A stretch of DNA of 64,000 bases from Diphasiastrum complanatum (Eukaryota > Streptophyta > Lycopodiopsida > Lycopodiales > Lycopodiaceae), in the NCBI GenBank assembly GCA_029204225.1, contig CM055101.1, positions 29,067,475-29,131,474 on the forward strand, given 5' to 3'. Positions 22,633 through 35,079 of the stretch are shown one piece after another (position 1 is the first letter of the stretch; each line of letters opens with the position of its first letter). The position numbers and the translations under genes were made by a program. Under the pieces are notes generated by a model that ran no database searches, was not told the DNA's origin, and saw only the letters and a list, made by a program, of their open reading frames with translations.

Positions 22633-24130
22633 AAATTGCTGACACCTACAAAGAAAACGTATTCTACGATAGACAGGGAAGCGTTAAGCATAATTTTTGC
22701 TCTTTGCAAATTTCATCATTCTCTATTGGACAATAAAAGATTTTCTTTACAAAAAATAATAGGGTTTCAGTTTCAAGTTTGAGATTTATGATTTCGGACT
22801 TGAATTATGGGGCAGAGGGTTGAAGTACAGGCCAAAAAAATTATGTTTTTGGGTTATGTGGTGTATGTTGATGAATTAATTGATAACATTGGAACAAGAT
22901 CTTACCTAGTTTTTGGGTTATGTGGTGTATGTTGATGAATCAATTGATAACAGTGGAACAAAATCTTCTTCCCAAAAATAGCAAACACTATATAGTTCGT
23001 TATTGACATAAAAATTTCTATCTCTAAGTTGAAATTCCAAGTTGGCCTCAAAATTTCCAAAATAACGCAACTAAACTAGGTGTATATGTCCCATCAACCG
23101 CTGCTATATCTCATTCATAGGCATACGATTGTTCGTAGGATTGCATGGTGGTGGATGATTTTGTTTCAAGAATTTGAGTTTGATATTTGAATTGAACCAG
23201 GCAGAGTTCACAAGCTAGCGCACCAGTTGTCCCAGATTGAGACGAGTAATGTAGAGGAAGGTTGCGATGAAATGTTGCGCGCACAATTATTTATTCTAAA
23301 CTGGTCATAGATTCTTGATAAGCAGATTTCTTTAATTTTTTTGACAAAGGGGACGTTTCCTAATCACTTCAAAATGTCCCAACAATGTCAACTGATATGG
23401 AGAGTGCGCACTTTTCAAGTTATTGAAGGCCAAATATATAAGCAAGGCCAAGATCATGTTCTGATACGATGTGTTCAATCCAAAGACGTCACATTGATAA
23501 TTGATGATGCACATTCTGGATATGTGAGAGGACACTTCACATCTAAAATTATAGTTTGAAAATTTTCCAAACTATAATGGTGGCCTACTGTTTGAGAGAT
23601 ATTACTGTAAGAAATGTGATGCTTGCCAAAGACATCGAAGACCAGTGTTGGCAATGGACTATCCATTGGTACATCTGCAACCGATTGAACCATTCCAAAG
23701 ATTAACCCACCATCCAAAATTGGTCATCAGTATATTGTGGTAGCCATAGATTATGCAACTAAATGGGCAGAGGCGAAGGCTTTGAGGGATAAAACATCAA
23801 TGTCCACAACCAAATTTAATAATATCTTAACAAGATTTGGATGTCCCTAAGAAATTGTTTCGGACCGTGGACCGCATTTCATTAATGATACATTTGTAGA
23901 AATGATGCACCTATTTAGGATTGTGCATAAAACATCTACCTCGTATTACCCGCGTGGCCATGGCCAAGCTGAAGCCACCAATATAATTTTGAAATGAATC
24001 TTAGCGAAGCAGGTGTTAGAGAAAGGAAGTTCATGGCATGATCTTTTACAAGCGGCGTTATAAGACATCGCACGGCTTATAAGACATCCACATGGTTTAC
24101 ACCTTTCCAATTGGTTTATGGTGTAGAGGA
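22633..24130 (+). pseudogene. Ty3/gypsy RNase H-integrase fragment, copy 1
   Basis: The sequence starts within RNase H (LLTPT...YSTIDR-like) and runs to the end of the RNase H domain (FLQEFEFDI...GRVHKLAHQLSQIE). Next comes the integrase zinc finger (DDAHSGYVRGHF then YCKKCDACQRHRRPV) and the catalytic core (AIDYATKWAEAKALRDKTS, then RFGCP, DRGPHF and GHGQAEATN). Stops and frameshifts occur throughout, and the copy ends at LVYG near 24125, where it abuts the TPD1-like pseudogene. A tandem duplication of about 65 bases (GTTATGTGGTGTATGTTGAT) lies at about 22850-22965. Close copies lie at 27490-29010 and 39255-40340. Confidence 0.88.
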
Positions 24131-24132
24131 CT

Positions 24133-24707
24133 CAAGTGATGTCCACCGTTGATCAACCAGTCGCCATAGCACAGAACGAATAAAGTTGCAGGATCTACAA
24201 TCTTAGGTGCAAAACTTCCACAGTGCACATGGATTCCTATTTCATTACAATGGCAATAGTTTGTGACATTCACTCTCCAGACGGCATCTCCATTGTTGTC
24301 TATTATCTTCAGCCTCTTCTGATTGACTCTGATACTTGATCCACCTACGCATCCAGTATACGTACCTGCAAGAAAGACAAAGGGAGCCAGTAAGCATGAA
24401 GCAATATTGCAACTATACCTCTATTTCGTACATGAGAGAAGATAAGAGACGTCGCAAAGTAAGGAAATGCAACTAATTGAAGGGAAGCACATGCTTCCTG
24501 AAATGTGGCACACGCAGTACAGACAAGTGGACGAAAATTAAAAGCTCAACAGGCAAGAAATTCTTTCTTGCTATCAACCCCAACAATGGAGTTTGCGCCA
24601 CACTGCTGTACTCACTCGTTTTGGTCACTCCCTGCTATTGCTGTTGCTGCATCTGCATGGCGGAACTGGCAAGGGCCAGCCGTAGCAAAAAGACTATCCC
24701 TCGCCAT
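24133..24707 (-). pseudogene. TPD1-like secreted cysteine-rich protein gene, broken
   Basis: Exon 2 (24365-24133) reads TYTGCVGGSSIRVNQKRL, WRVNVTNYCHCNEIGIHVHC, CGSFAPKIVDP, GDWLINGGHHLS. This resembles the C-terminal domain of TAPETUM DETERMINANT 1-like proteins: paired cysteines, IH.xCG.F and a D(C)L.NGG block. The cysteine usual in that last block is Trp here. The preceding acceptor is TTGCAG. Exon 1 (24707-24616) encodes a hydrophobic signal-like stretch, FLLRLALASSAMQ, then a Gln run broken by a TAG, and ends at a donor (GTGAGT at 24615) whose phase matches exon 2. The ATG at 24707 is out of frame with the signal peptide by one base. The 3' end is cut by gypsy sequence. Family members are secreted ligands in reproductive development. 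Assignment is from motif recall. Confidence 0.6.
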
Positions 24708-24752
24708 CTCTCTCTCTCACACGCTCCCTGTCTCTTCGCGACTGCCTACACC

Positions 24753-24762
24753 CTATATATAG
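24753..24762 (-). promoter_or_regulatory. TATA-like box of TPD1-like gene
   Basis: The palindrome CTATATATAG lies 46 bases upstream of the ATG at 24707 on the minus strand, a normal spacing for a plant promoter with a short 5' UTR. It is conserved in the detached copy at 5714-5723 together with about 150 bases upstream. Confidence 0.5.
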
Positions 24763-24935
24763 CTTACTAACGTCACGCTAGGAGACTCTCTCTCCGACCT
24801 GCGTTTAAATGGGTCCGTAGGTTCGCGGCAAAACCAATTTTTAAATTCAAATGTTGCTAAAATCAAAATCCAGTCCACTCGTCTGATTTTGAAACCATGT
24901 AAATTCCCTTCAATGTTTCATTGGCATATTAGGTA

Positions 24936-25191
24936 AAATATGATGTGCGCTTTACAATGAAGCATAAAGATGCTAAATATCATTTAGTTTGTGGTGATAC
25001 CTAGCATTCATTATATATTTTACTTTTGCTTAATAAACAATAAAAGCTCACTTTTAAGATTGTAGATACATGTCAAGATTGTCTACTACTACTAAACATT
25101 GAGAGATTCAATAAATTGCCTGGAATTTTTTTTACGAATTACTATGGATAAAGACATTGAAACAAAATGCGCAATCTTTTAGATGGGCTTT
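24936..25191. other. No gene seen
   Basis: AT-rich spacer between the TPD1-like promoter and the microsatellite-bearing block. It has no counterpart in the 6008-6673 segment of the other copy. Confidence 0.4.
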
Positions 25192-26138
25192 AGATCAGCT
25201 TAAATTTAAACACATATACGAATTCAACAGATCAGATTTTTTCAACCCTATATTTAAAAACATATATGAATTCAACAGATCATATTTTTTCTCTTGGAAA
25301 ACACCACTAACAACTCTTTGCAAACAAAAAATAAAAATAGCAATGAAACTCATAAAAAATTGTCAAAATATGACGCATATTCAGTGTGTCAAATAGTGAC
25401 ATGAAACGTGCCAATGACATGGATGCTAACACAAATGACACATTAAATATTTCATTCTAATTTCACATTTTTAATCACATTAAAAATTTCATTCTATTTT
25501 ACATGTCGATCTAATTCTAGATTCACATTCCAATCTCATTCAAAATTATTGTCATAATCTACATCACATTTTAATCTCATTCATCATATTTTTACTTTTA
25601 ATTATAAAATTTTACTCTCATATGTATCTCTCTCTCTCCTCTTTATCATTCAGCTACAAATCTCTCTAAGCTAGAATCTTATCCAATAATCTTTCTCTTT
25701 CTCATTACAAAATTCTTTTCACTCTTTTTTACATCTCATTTCATAATTTCTTGCCCATGTTTTTATAAAATCCTTCACTCTAATATGATTTTTTTTAACC
25801 TTAAACTATCTTTGTCTATTCTCACTTTCATTCTTTGTAACTTTATTCAATTCACAATCATGGTGTCATTCATAATCACTAATCTCATTCAACAACATTT
25901 TATCAACATTTACAAATCTCATCATAGATCTTGTTCAATTCACAATCATGTTTTCATTCATAATCAATAATCTCATTCACCAACATTATATCAACATTTA
26001 CAAATCTCATCATAATATTATTAAGACACACACACAAATTACATTTTAATCACACATTCATATCTTCTTAAACTACAATCTTTCAATAAATTATAGATCT
26101 CTCTCATTCTTACATCCATAATTCATAATGAAAAAGAA

Positions 26139-26265
<127 letters not shown>

Positions 26266-26712
26266 CTACATCCATAATTCATGATATCACTCATAAATCT
26301 CACAAAATCCCAAGATTTACAAACACCAAGTACTTAAAAGGTCGATCAAAAAATGGACTCTTATCTTGGAGAATGAAAATTTAGATCTGAACTCTACAAA
26401 ACAGACATAAAAGAAACAAATTTATTTAAACAAACACATATCTACAATGTACAGATTGAAGGGCATAAAAATCACTCTATGAGTGTCGGAATAAGTGTTG
26501 GTATATTGTTACTAACAAATCCATAGATTTTGATGTCCTTTTTGATATCTTTGGTACCTTGTTAGCTACAAATTTTTCCCCATGGATGTTGCTAAGAGTG
26601 CTTGAATGGTGAACGAATAAAGAGAAAAAAAAACTTGCAAAATAGAACAATCTTTAAATATACTATACGCATTGATCTACTCAATTAAAATGCAACCAAA
26701 AGAGAGTAGCAA

Positions 26713-26900
<188 letters not shown>

Positions 26901-27104
26901 CAAATATGCATACCAATCATCTTAGATCCATTGCTTGAGAGCTCCATTTTCTTGTCGTTGCTTCCCAATTTTGTCACCTACAAAAGCATGACAACGCAAT
27001 GGCATTAGTTTAAAACTAAGACTAGAACAAAAAAGGAAAAAGTGTGATCATGAAATCAGTACTCATTACCTAATCTTAATCTAGAAAAGTGTACTTTCTG
27101 TGTG

Positions 27105-29460
27105 TAGAGAGGAGTTTTATTAGGACAAATCATTTCCAAAGACGGATTGTTCATTGACCGGCTAAGATTGAAGTTATTAAGAACATGCATTTTTAAAAGA
27201 GCCCAAAAGAAATGCAAATAATCTTAGGAATGATGGGTTATGATCGATGGTATATTTATGCATATGCAGATAGGACTCATATTTTGTATGAGGTCCTCAA
27301 GAAGCGAGCCGTCTATAGGGTAACTATTAACCGGTATAAGGTGTTCTAGGATTTGATTGATGCCATTGATAAATGCACCAATATTGTGACCTCTAGACTG
27401 GAGTAAACCCTTTCATGTTCATATAAATGCATCCTAGGTAGCTATAGGTTGTGTTTTGGGCAACCAGAAGAGGAGAAGAGTTATGATCATCTTGTGTATT
27501 ATGCAAGCAAATTGCTGACACCTACAATGAAAAAGTATTCTACGATAGACAGGAAAGCATTAAGCGTAATTTTTGCTCTTTGCAAATTTTATCACTTTCT
27601 ATTGGACAATAAAAGATATTCTTTACCAAAAATAATAGGGTTTCAGTTCTAAGTTTGAGATTTATGATTTTGGACTTGAATTATGGGGCAAAGGGTTAAA
27701 GTACAAGCCAAACAAATTATGTTTTTGGGTTATGTGGTGTATGTTGATGAATCGATTGATAACATTGGAACAAGATCTTACCTAGTTTTGAGTGACTAAA
27801 TGCAATGCCAGTTAGAATGGGTCTAAATCCAACCTTGTCTACAAATCTTCTTCCCAAGAATAGCAAACACTATATAGTTCGTTATTGACATAAAAATTTC
27901 TATCTCTAAGTTGAAATTCCAAGTTGGCCTCAAAATGCCAAAATAACTCAACTAAACTAGGTGTATATGTACCATCAACCGCTGCTATATTTCATTCATA
28001 AGCATGCGATTGTTTGTAGGATTGCACGGTGGATGATTTTGTTTCAAGAATTTGAGTTTGATATTGGAATTCAACCATGGCAGAGTTCACAAGGTAGCGC
28101 ACCAGTTGTCCCACATTGAGATGAGTAATGTAGAGGAAGGTGGTGATGAAATGCTGTGTGCGCAATTATTTAGTTTAAACTGGTCATGGATTCTTGATAA
28201 GCAGATTCCTTTAATTTTTTTTGACAAAGGGGACATTTCCTAATCACTTCAAAATGTCCCAACGATGTCAGTTGATATGGAGAGTGCGCACTTTTCAAGT
28301 TATTGAAGGCCAACTATATAATCAAGGCCAAGATCATGTTCTGATATGATGTGTTCAATCCAAAGACGTCACAACATCGATAATTGACGATGCACATTCT
28401 GGATATGTGAGAGGAGACTTTGCTTCTGAAATTACAGTTTGAAAATTTTCCAAACTATAATGGTGGCCTACTGTTTGGAGAAATATCGCTGATTATTGTA
28501 AGAAATGTGAAGCTTGCCAAAGACATCGAAGACCAGTGTCGGCAATGGACTATCCATTGGCACATCTGCAACCGATTGAACCATTCCAAAGATTAACCCA
28601 CCATCCAAAATTGGTCATCAGTATATTGTGGTAGCCATAGATTATGCGACTAAATGGGCAGAGACGAAGGCTTTGAGGGATAACACATCAATGTCCACAA
28701 CCAAATTTAATAATATCTTAACAAGGTTTGGATGTCCCTAAGAAATTGTTTCGGACTGCGGACCACATTTCATTGATGATACACTTGTAGAAATGATGCA
28801 CCTATTAAGGACTATGCATAAAACATCTACCTCGTATTATCTGCGTGGCAATGGCCAAGCTGAAGCCACCAATAAAATTTTGAAATGAATCTTAGCGAAG
28901 CAGGTGTTAGAGAAAGGAAGTTCATGACATGATCTTTTACAACTGGCGTTATAAGACATCGCACGGCTTATAAGACATCCACAGGGTTTACACCTTTCCA
29001 ATTGGTTTTTGGTGTGGATGCGACTTACAAATTTGTGTTGCCAAATCTGCATGTGCAAACTGCTCATAATTTATTGTTGGATGAGATGTTGTGAGAACAA
29101 TTACATGTTTTATAGAATTTAGAAGAACACTGTGGGTATGCTTACTAGCAAAACTGGATAGCTAAACAGCAGCAAGCATGGTGGTTTGATCGGCATATAC
29201 ATGAACAAGATCTACAAAAGGGAGACATGGTGTTGTATTACCCGGGTAGTATTATGAATACCTTGAGATCCAGGGATTAACACTGGGAAGGGCCGTATCA
29301 AATTATGGATATGTTCAACAATAATGTGCTGATTTTGTGGCATTTCTCACTAGGAATATGTTTTGTGGTTAATAACAGTCGTGTGAAACAGTATCACCCC
29401 CATGAAGGGAAAAAGAATATTAAAAGAGAAGCCATTTATTATTTATTCAATGTTATGAGA
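27105..29460 (+). pseudogene. Ty3/gypsy RT thumb-RNase H-integrase fragment, copy 2
   Basis: The longest gypsy copy. It begins in the RT thumb/connection (ISKDGLFIDR, then LGMMGYDRWYIYAYADRTH), passes through RNase H (LVYYASKLLTPTMKKYSTID, ALCKFYHFLLDNK) and its end (GRVHKVAHQLSHIE). Then follow the integrase zinc finger (DDAHSGYVRG; YCKKCEACQRHRRPV), the core (AIDYATKWAETKALRD; RFGCP; DCGPHF; GNGQAEATNK) and the C-terminal part (WWFDRHIHEQDLQKGDMVLY, VKQYHPHEGKKN) up to about 29430. Many stops and frame shifts make it non-functional. RNase H is separated from its tail by a stretch at 27640-28050 that also appears in copy 1. Confidence 0.9.
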
Positions 29461-29559
29461 TGAAGAGCATAATTTCTTTTGTTTCAATGATTCTTCTATT
29501 TGGAATCCTTCACATGGATAGTTCTTAATATGCTAAATTGATTGTGATTTATAAATGAG

Positions 29560-30095
29560 CGAATGGGCTAAATCTACATCTAATTGACATCAAAGGCTTA
29601 TCTTGCGATTCAGTGAGGAAACGAAAGAGAAAATCTTTCTAAAAGAATTTGGAAACGTGCAAGATCTTGTTGCTCCAGGAAGATACTCGAAGGAATAGAT
29701 TCTTTACTTCATCGACAGTCGACTCTCACACCCTGTACACAAACAAGAGCTTGTATAAGCAAAATAATGAAGGCTCAAAACAATCAAAGTTGAATAAAAA
29801 ACCGTCACAAGTTTGAGAGCAGTCGAATTTGCCAACTAAGAAGAAGCTCTTCTGCAAATACTACAAACGAACCAACCATGAGATCTAAGATTGCCGCGTA
29901 TTCCTAGCCAAGAACAAGAACAAAAGACTATTGAATTAGATGGCAAATGCAACTACAAAAGCAACTGAACTCAATTAAGAAGCGGATCATGATGCATTCA
30001 TGACAAATCATCAGAAAGCATCAGATGACAACTTCTGGTTTTTTGATTCTAGAGCCACTTAGCACATGACTAGCCTTATCGACTGTTTCAAATAC
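29560..30095 (+). pseudogene. Ty1/copia gag C-terminus and protease start (interrupted)
   Basis: Plus-strand translation shows a gag tail (LYTNKSLYKQNN), a zinc knuckle with one Cys lost (CKYYKRTNHEI.DCR), and HDAFMTNHQKASDDNFWFFD with the protease region broken (DSRAT-stop-HMT). It stops at GTTTCAAATACTA (30095) and resumes at 32445, since the uninterrupted sister copy at 40400-41325 runs straight through this point. The DNA in between (30096-32444) is a later insertion. Confidence 0.85.
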
Positions 30096-30983
30096 TACTT
30101 CTTCTTTGAAGAATGTGAATTGGATGATTGTTCTTGACTTTGAGTCTGTTTCTGATTCGATGTAGACTTCTTGGAGCTTTTATGCTTCTATCATTTTGAG
30201 CCCTTGTTGACATATAGAGCATGAGACGAAGAGGTAGACGGAATGTCTTGACTTCTTCGATTATCTTCTTGTAGCAACATAGTGATAACTCTGGTAAGAG
30301 TTAAGTTTGAGTGTGCCGTGATGATCATCACCTAGTTCTCATATGTAGAGGGCAGACATGAAAGTAATGTCATAATTGCGTCTTGATCGTCTATAACTGA
30401 TCCGACAGTGGCCATCTGTTACAAGAGATTCTTAAACTGGTTAATATGATTTTGAAGGGAATCATTGTTTGACATCTTGAGTGAAGAATTTTCTTCAAAG
30501 ATGTAACTTGGTAGTCATGTCTCTCACATCATATAGTGAGCTTAGGATGTCCCAAACTTCTTTCGAAGTTTTAGCTTTAGCTACATGGCCAATCTGAGTA
30601 TCTGATATATTGAGGATAATAAGTGCAAAAGCTTTACGATCCTTCAATTTCCATTTCGAGTATTTTGTGTCGTCTTCAGACTTTACTTTGATACCTGTAA
30701 CAACATCTCACAACTCATTGGCGATTAGCAAGGTCTTCATCTTAAATTTCCATAAATGATAATTGGATCCATTCAACTTGTCTGCGATAAGACCGACTTT
30801 ACTTTGAGAATCCATCTAGAACTTTAGTATGTCGACGTTAAGAGAGACACCATGATATGGAAAACAATTCTTTGATACCGAAAACAAATTGATTTGAATT
30901 GAAAAATAATTTGATATCGTGAAAGATATCAACAAGTACAAGAGCTTGCCCTCTGATATAGTATTAGGCCTTGAAGAATCAAC
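30096..30983 (-). pseudogene. Ty1/copia gag (UBN2), second copy
   Basis: Close copy of 21452-22280 in the same orientation. The minus strand reads DKLNGSNYHLWKFKMKTLL, KLKDRKAFALIILNISDTQI, SKEVWDILSSLYDVRDMTTK and LHLRRKF, then a frameshift, and ends in a Ser/Lys/Gln-rich tail (HKSSKKSTSNQKQTQSQEQS). It starts after a primer-binding site at 30995-30984 (TGGTATCAGAGC). Only the 5' portion of the element (LTR, leader, gag) is present. Confidence 0.87.
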
Positions 30984-30995
30984 GCTCTGATACCA
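30984..30995 (-). other. Copia primer-binding site
   Basis: TGGTATCAGAGC on the minus strand, immediately after the LTR end CCAACA. It is complementary to the 3' end of plant initiator Met tRNA as in most plant copia elements. Confidence 0.85.
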
Positions 30996-32013
30996 TGTTG
31001 GAAAGAGCAGTGTAAAAGATAGGTAAAAAAGAATTGAATACAAATAATTTGAATGACAAGAAAGAAACCTTATCGTGCGAAACAAAATAAACCATCTTCC
31101 TCTTTCTCCATGCATGACTACGCCTATCAATTTCAAACAAAACAATAGTAATAGAAATCATGATCGATCTTATAGTAACTAACTTTGAAATCATTAGTAC
31201 TATAGTGATTACGCAACCAAACATTTAGGCATTGAATTATCAGACAATTAATCTGTCGCAAAGAATTACAGATATGCATACATTTTGAGACAAAGCTGAA
31301 CACAATAAGAAGATAGTATTGATTCAGTATGAAAACAAAACAAATGTAAATGTGCAAAACAAGTTGCGGATCAAAGCCGCATACTCTAAGCTATCTATGA
31401 GCAACTAAAGAAAAGGCTGAATTAAGCGCAATGCTAATAAGCAGTGAGTGCAATAGCAATCTCTTAATCAACTCTAAAGAACTGAACTAGAATGCTCAAG
31501 AGTGTTCAAGTTTAAAAGCTTGAGAGAGAAACGCTAACTATTTAATACTTGATGATTGATCTTCATGCTTCAATCTGTAAGATGTAGGAATATGAACAAC
31601 TATTTATACTAAGCAATTAGGTCATCAAATGCATCCCCCAGTTGGTTGTGATGTGCTGACATCCATCTAGTTAGGACTTCTCATAAATTACTTGCTCGAT
31701 GAATTAATGCAAGTCGGTGGCTTTGGTCGTAAATAGTCTGTCCGCAGGGAAATGAACGTAAACTGTGATGCAAAAAATGCGAAGGTCTTCGCCAACGTCA
31801 TTTCCTTAACATTTGAGTCATCTGGCATTTTGCGAAAAACCCGAACTGAGAAAAAATCCCAAAAAACAAAAATCCCAAAAATGCCGACACTGTGAGCCGT
31901 TTCCGAGTAGTTATGTAGACTGTGTAAAAACACGAAAAAATCTGCAGGCCTGGATAAAAGTTGGACGAACATTAAAATGTCGATTAGTTGATTAGTAGGA
32001 GAATATTCTAACA
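30996..32013 (-). mobile_element. Ty1/copia 5' LTR, full length
   Basis: On plus the LTR begins TGTTGGAAAGAGCA and ends GAATATTCTAACA, giving TG...CA ends on minus and a length of 1018 bases. Partial copies are at 22293-22632 (inner side) and 17331-17649 (outer side). Immediately beyond 32013 lies unrelated gypsy protease sequence. The 3' LTR of this copy is not in the window. Confidence 0.85.
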
Positions 32014-32046
32014 CTATCCACATGAGCAAATGTATATCTTGTTTTT

Positions 32047-32444
32047 TTGGAAAGACCTTGGTTACGGGCTACAAAAGGTGTACATGACTGGGCGACAAGA
32101 ATTATTACTATTCCTGCGAAAGGAAGAAAGATTCAGCTGCAAACGCATCATGTAGGATTGCTTCTGTGGTGCTGCCAGTTGGCATTGAAACTGTCGCGGA
32201 ACTACTCTTCCAGCCAATGTCTGAAGTATCAGAGGAACATTTGCACTTGACAAGTTTTTTCCTTGATTATATACCAGTTGTGGAAGTGCATTTATCTACG
32301 GTGGTTAACCTATTTGCTGCTGAAGCAGTGGATTCTCATTCATCCGAAGCGGACCAGGTGAAAGATGAAGATACAACGGAGGACATACGAGCACAATGGC
32401 CAAATAATTTTCTGAAATTATTGAGGAATCCAGGACTTTTTCAC
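32047..32444 (+). pseudogene. Ty3/gypsy protease-RT linker fragment
   Basis: The frame ERPWLRATKGVHDWATRII, then IPAKGRKIQLQTHH, is typical of the segment following the gypsy aspartic protease (GRPWL...DW). It shifts frame near 32160 and continues as an acidic stretch (EAVDSHSSEADQVKDEDTTE). No RT follows. At 32445 it joins copia protease sequence. It may derive from the same family as the gag-like block at 33-36.8 kb. Confidence 0.6.
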
Positions 32445-32975
32445 TGTTTCAAATACTATATTACTTAACAGTACCAAGAAATATATTCACCTGGACGACA
32501 AAAGCACACATGTTATTGAAGGTGAAGGCACTATGAGATTACACTTTGAGAATGATTGATTCAACTACTTTTAAATGTTCTTCATGTACCAAATATTTCC
32601 TCAAATTTGCTCTCTGTCAGTAGAATTACATATTTAGGACAAGAAGTACAATTCAAATAAAATCAATTTAAAGTAATATATAGGACAAACAAAATCCTAG
32701 CACTCGAAATGGAACATGGATACTTGAATAAATTAAGTCATTGCTACTCCGACAATAATCAAGCTTGTAGTACTTCTATTCAATTTAATAAAGGTTTACT
32801 TTGGCATTATAGACTTGGTCATTTGAATTATGCTTTTGTATCGGACATGCCTAAAAAGTCTGTGGTACTTGACCTTGATTATCCAAATATGAAAGTGCAG
32901 CTACCTATCTACCAAGATTGTATCATGGGTAAGAAGACTAGATTGTATCCATTTGTCAAAATTTGAAATTCAATT
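32445..32975 (+). pseudogene. Ty1/copia protease-GAG pre-integrase (resumed)
   Basis: Continues the copia interrupted at 30095. It shows KYIHLDDKSTHVIEGEGTM-type protease sequence, LSVSRITYLGQEVQF, then the pre-integrase domain LLWHYRLGHLNYAFVSDMP and CIMGKKTRLYPF. A stop at about 32966 ends the frame and integrase is absent. Stops near 32560 and 32655 also break it. Confidence 0.85.
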
Positions 32976-32999
32976 GTACGAAGGTATATTACAAGATTT

Positions 33000-34100
33000 T
33001 GGAGAGGTTTTTGCATGGTTGCTCATCTTTAATTGGCAGCAGATGGTCATGCAGAAAGAGCTTGTGCATCAGAATTTTGCAGAGTATTCATTTTGCAGGG
33101 ATCGTCGCTTCTGAAGATGAAAGACTGCTGAGTGCAGCATTGCGACGCCTCTTCCATCTCTGCCTTGTAAATTCTAGTGAATGTATACATAAAAACCTGA
33201 ACCTTGCTTGATCATTGTGTCACTGACGAGATTAGGTGGTGTCGCAGCGAAACAGGATTGAAGAAAGATCGGCAGACAGGTTTTCAGAATTGGGCAGGTG
33301 TAACGTCGCTAGCTGCAAGATGATGCAGTTGGACGGGCTGCCTGCGAATGAAAAATTGTCAGAAAACATTAAGAAAATCTGTTTAAGGAATTGTTTGGAA
33401 TTCAGCAAAGACATCAACGTCTTTTATGGAGATTCGATGAAGGGCACTTGAAAGGTGCTCTTCAGGATATTTCTGTTTTTCAGTGATGACGCATTCCGGA
33501 TTATAAAGCGTCCTGTAAAAACTAGGGTTTTGAAGGTGTCCAAATAGCATATAATTAAGTATAAATAGACATCGATAGAGAGAGCGCGAACGATTTGCAA
33601 AGAAGAGCTTGAATGCAGATGTGGTGAATGTAAGAGACAGAGGACGGAACTCATTAAATTCCTTCGAACCTCTGAGTCAGTGATAATCTGTTCCTGGCTT
33701 CGTCGACAATCTCAAGGCGAATTTTACTTCATAATTTTTTTTTCTTCACAACGTTCTCAAGCTATTTCAGGGTACAGCGGTAGGCCGGTAGCCTTACCAA
33801 GATTTCTACGAAAGACACAGAGACGGCAAAGCTTGCTTTGGAGATAAGTTTTTCACAATAGACTGGATGCAGTATGCTGTGGAGATTCTTAAATGAGTTT
33901 AGTGAATGAACTCACGTATGAGTAACACGTCATTGTTTGTTTTGGAAAGTAAATCAGTCGTTATTTTTTTGAGACCGGGAGTTGTTCTATCTGGGGGCAG
34001 ATCAGTATCGAACCTTTATGATTTGGGATTTTTATGGGGCTTGGAGAATTTTCTTTTTTATGGGGATTATAGAATTTTCTTTACGGGAGAACTGTTCTGC
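33000..34100 (+). promoter_or_regulatory. Possible LTR/promoter region upstream of small ORFs
   Basis: No recognised coding domain. A TATAAATAG motif at 33560-33568 is followed by a leader with GAGAGCGCGAACG and purine-rich sequence, which suggests a promoter or the U3/R part of an LTR. LTR borders and a primer-binding site were not found. Two open frames (33236-33451 and 32963-33211) have protein-like composition but no recognised family. Confidence 0.35.
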
Positions 34101-34130
34101 TAAGTTGATACGATCTATTGTAAGGAATTA

Positions 34131-34415
34131 ATGGCTGAGTATAATGTACCGAGGCGACCTCGTCGACATCGACGCCAGGCGCGTGATGCGACGATTGAGG
34201 AAGAACTTGGGGAACCGGTGAATTTTCAAGAGCTGATAAGGAAGCATCATCAAGAGATGATTGAAAGAAAGAGAGAACAACTGAGGGACTTTGCGGTATG
34301 GAACAGAGAGTACAGGCTGTTTGGAATCGATGCAGTGCTATTTCTAGTTGTTGGATTGTTGATATTCGTTGTGGTACTCTTCATAGCGGACACTCTGCAC
34401 AGCATTTTCGGCTGA
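34131..34415 (+). CDS. Small intact ORF, basic N-terminus plus one membrane segment
   Basis: A 94-residue intact frame beginning MAEYNVPRRPRRHRRQARD, followed by a charged, probably helical part (EELGEPVNFQELIRKHHQEM, ERKREQLRDFAVW) and a single strong hydrophobic segment near the C-terminus (DAVLFLVVGLLIFVVVLFIA, about residues 68-87). The architecture is that of a tail-anchored membrane protein with an Arg-rich head. It lies downstream of a TATA-like motif and upstream of gag-like coiled-coil frames. I do not recognise the family. It is one of very few undamaged frames in the window that are not low complexity. It may be the first ORF of an LTR element or a small host gene. Confidence 0.45.
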   Translation: MAEYNVPRRPRRHRRQARDATIEEELGEPVNFQELIRKHHQEMIERKREQLRDFAVWNREYRLFGIDAVLFLVVGLLIFVVVLFIADTLHSIFG

Positions 34416-35079
34416 GTTGCGGACGTTCTCTTATGATGCGGTTGTGCATCATTTTTTTTTGTTCATCAGAAGATCATGGATTGAATACTTTTTTATTATC
34501 AAGTTGATATTTACACTTCTTTTTTCAGTAGACTTTCTATTATTGGGAATGTTTGTGGTTCAATGGAAAAAAAAAAAGGGTAAAAAGAAGAAAAGGAATT
34601 AGTATTAGAAATAATCTATTGGAAAAACCCAAAAAAAAACAAAAAAAAACTCTGGTTTTGTGATGTTATTGGAATTATTGTTTTACATTTAAATGTTATT
34701 GTACATAATTACGGCGTTAGGAGTAATTTCAAGTTTTGCGGTGGTATGTTACGTTTTTGCGGTTTTTAAAAAAAGGATGTTGAGTCTTTTAATAAAACTG
34801 CGGATAAAAAGAATAGGATGAATATATGTTGATGTGTGGTATGAGAGGAAGTTACTTACTGTCAAGATCATTAATGTCTTTAAGATTACATTAAAAGAGG
34901 GTTATATCAATGAGACGACTGGTATTTGCATTAATTAATCTTTTAGGAAAATAGTAGAATACGTGTCCTCTTTTCTGGGGATGTGAGAGAAGCTCGGATG
35001 TAACTATGAGCTATCGAAGGAGCAAGGGTACAAGTTGAATCTATGCAAGCCTTCTACGCTGGGCTTATTAAGACGTTGA

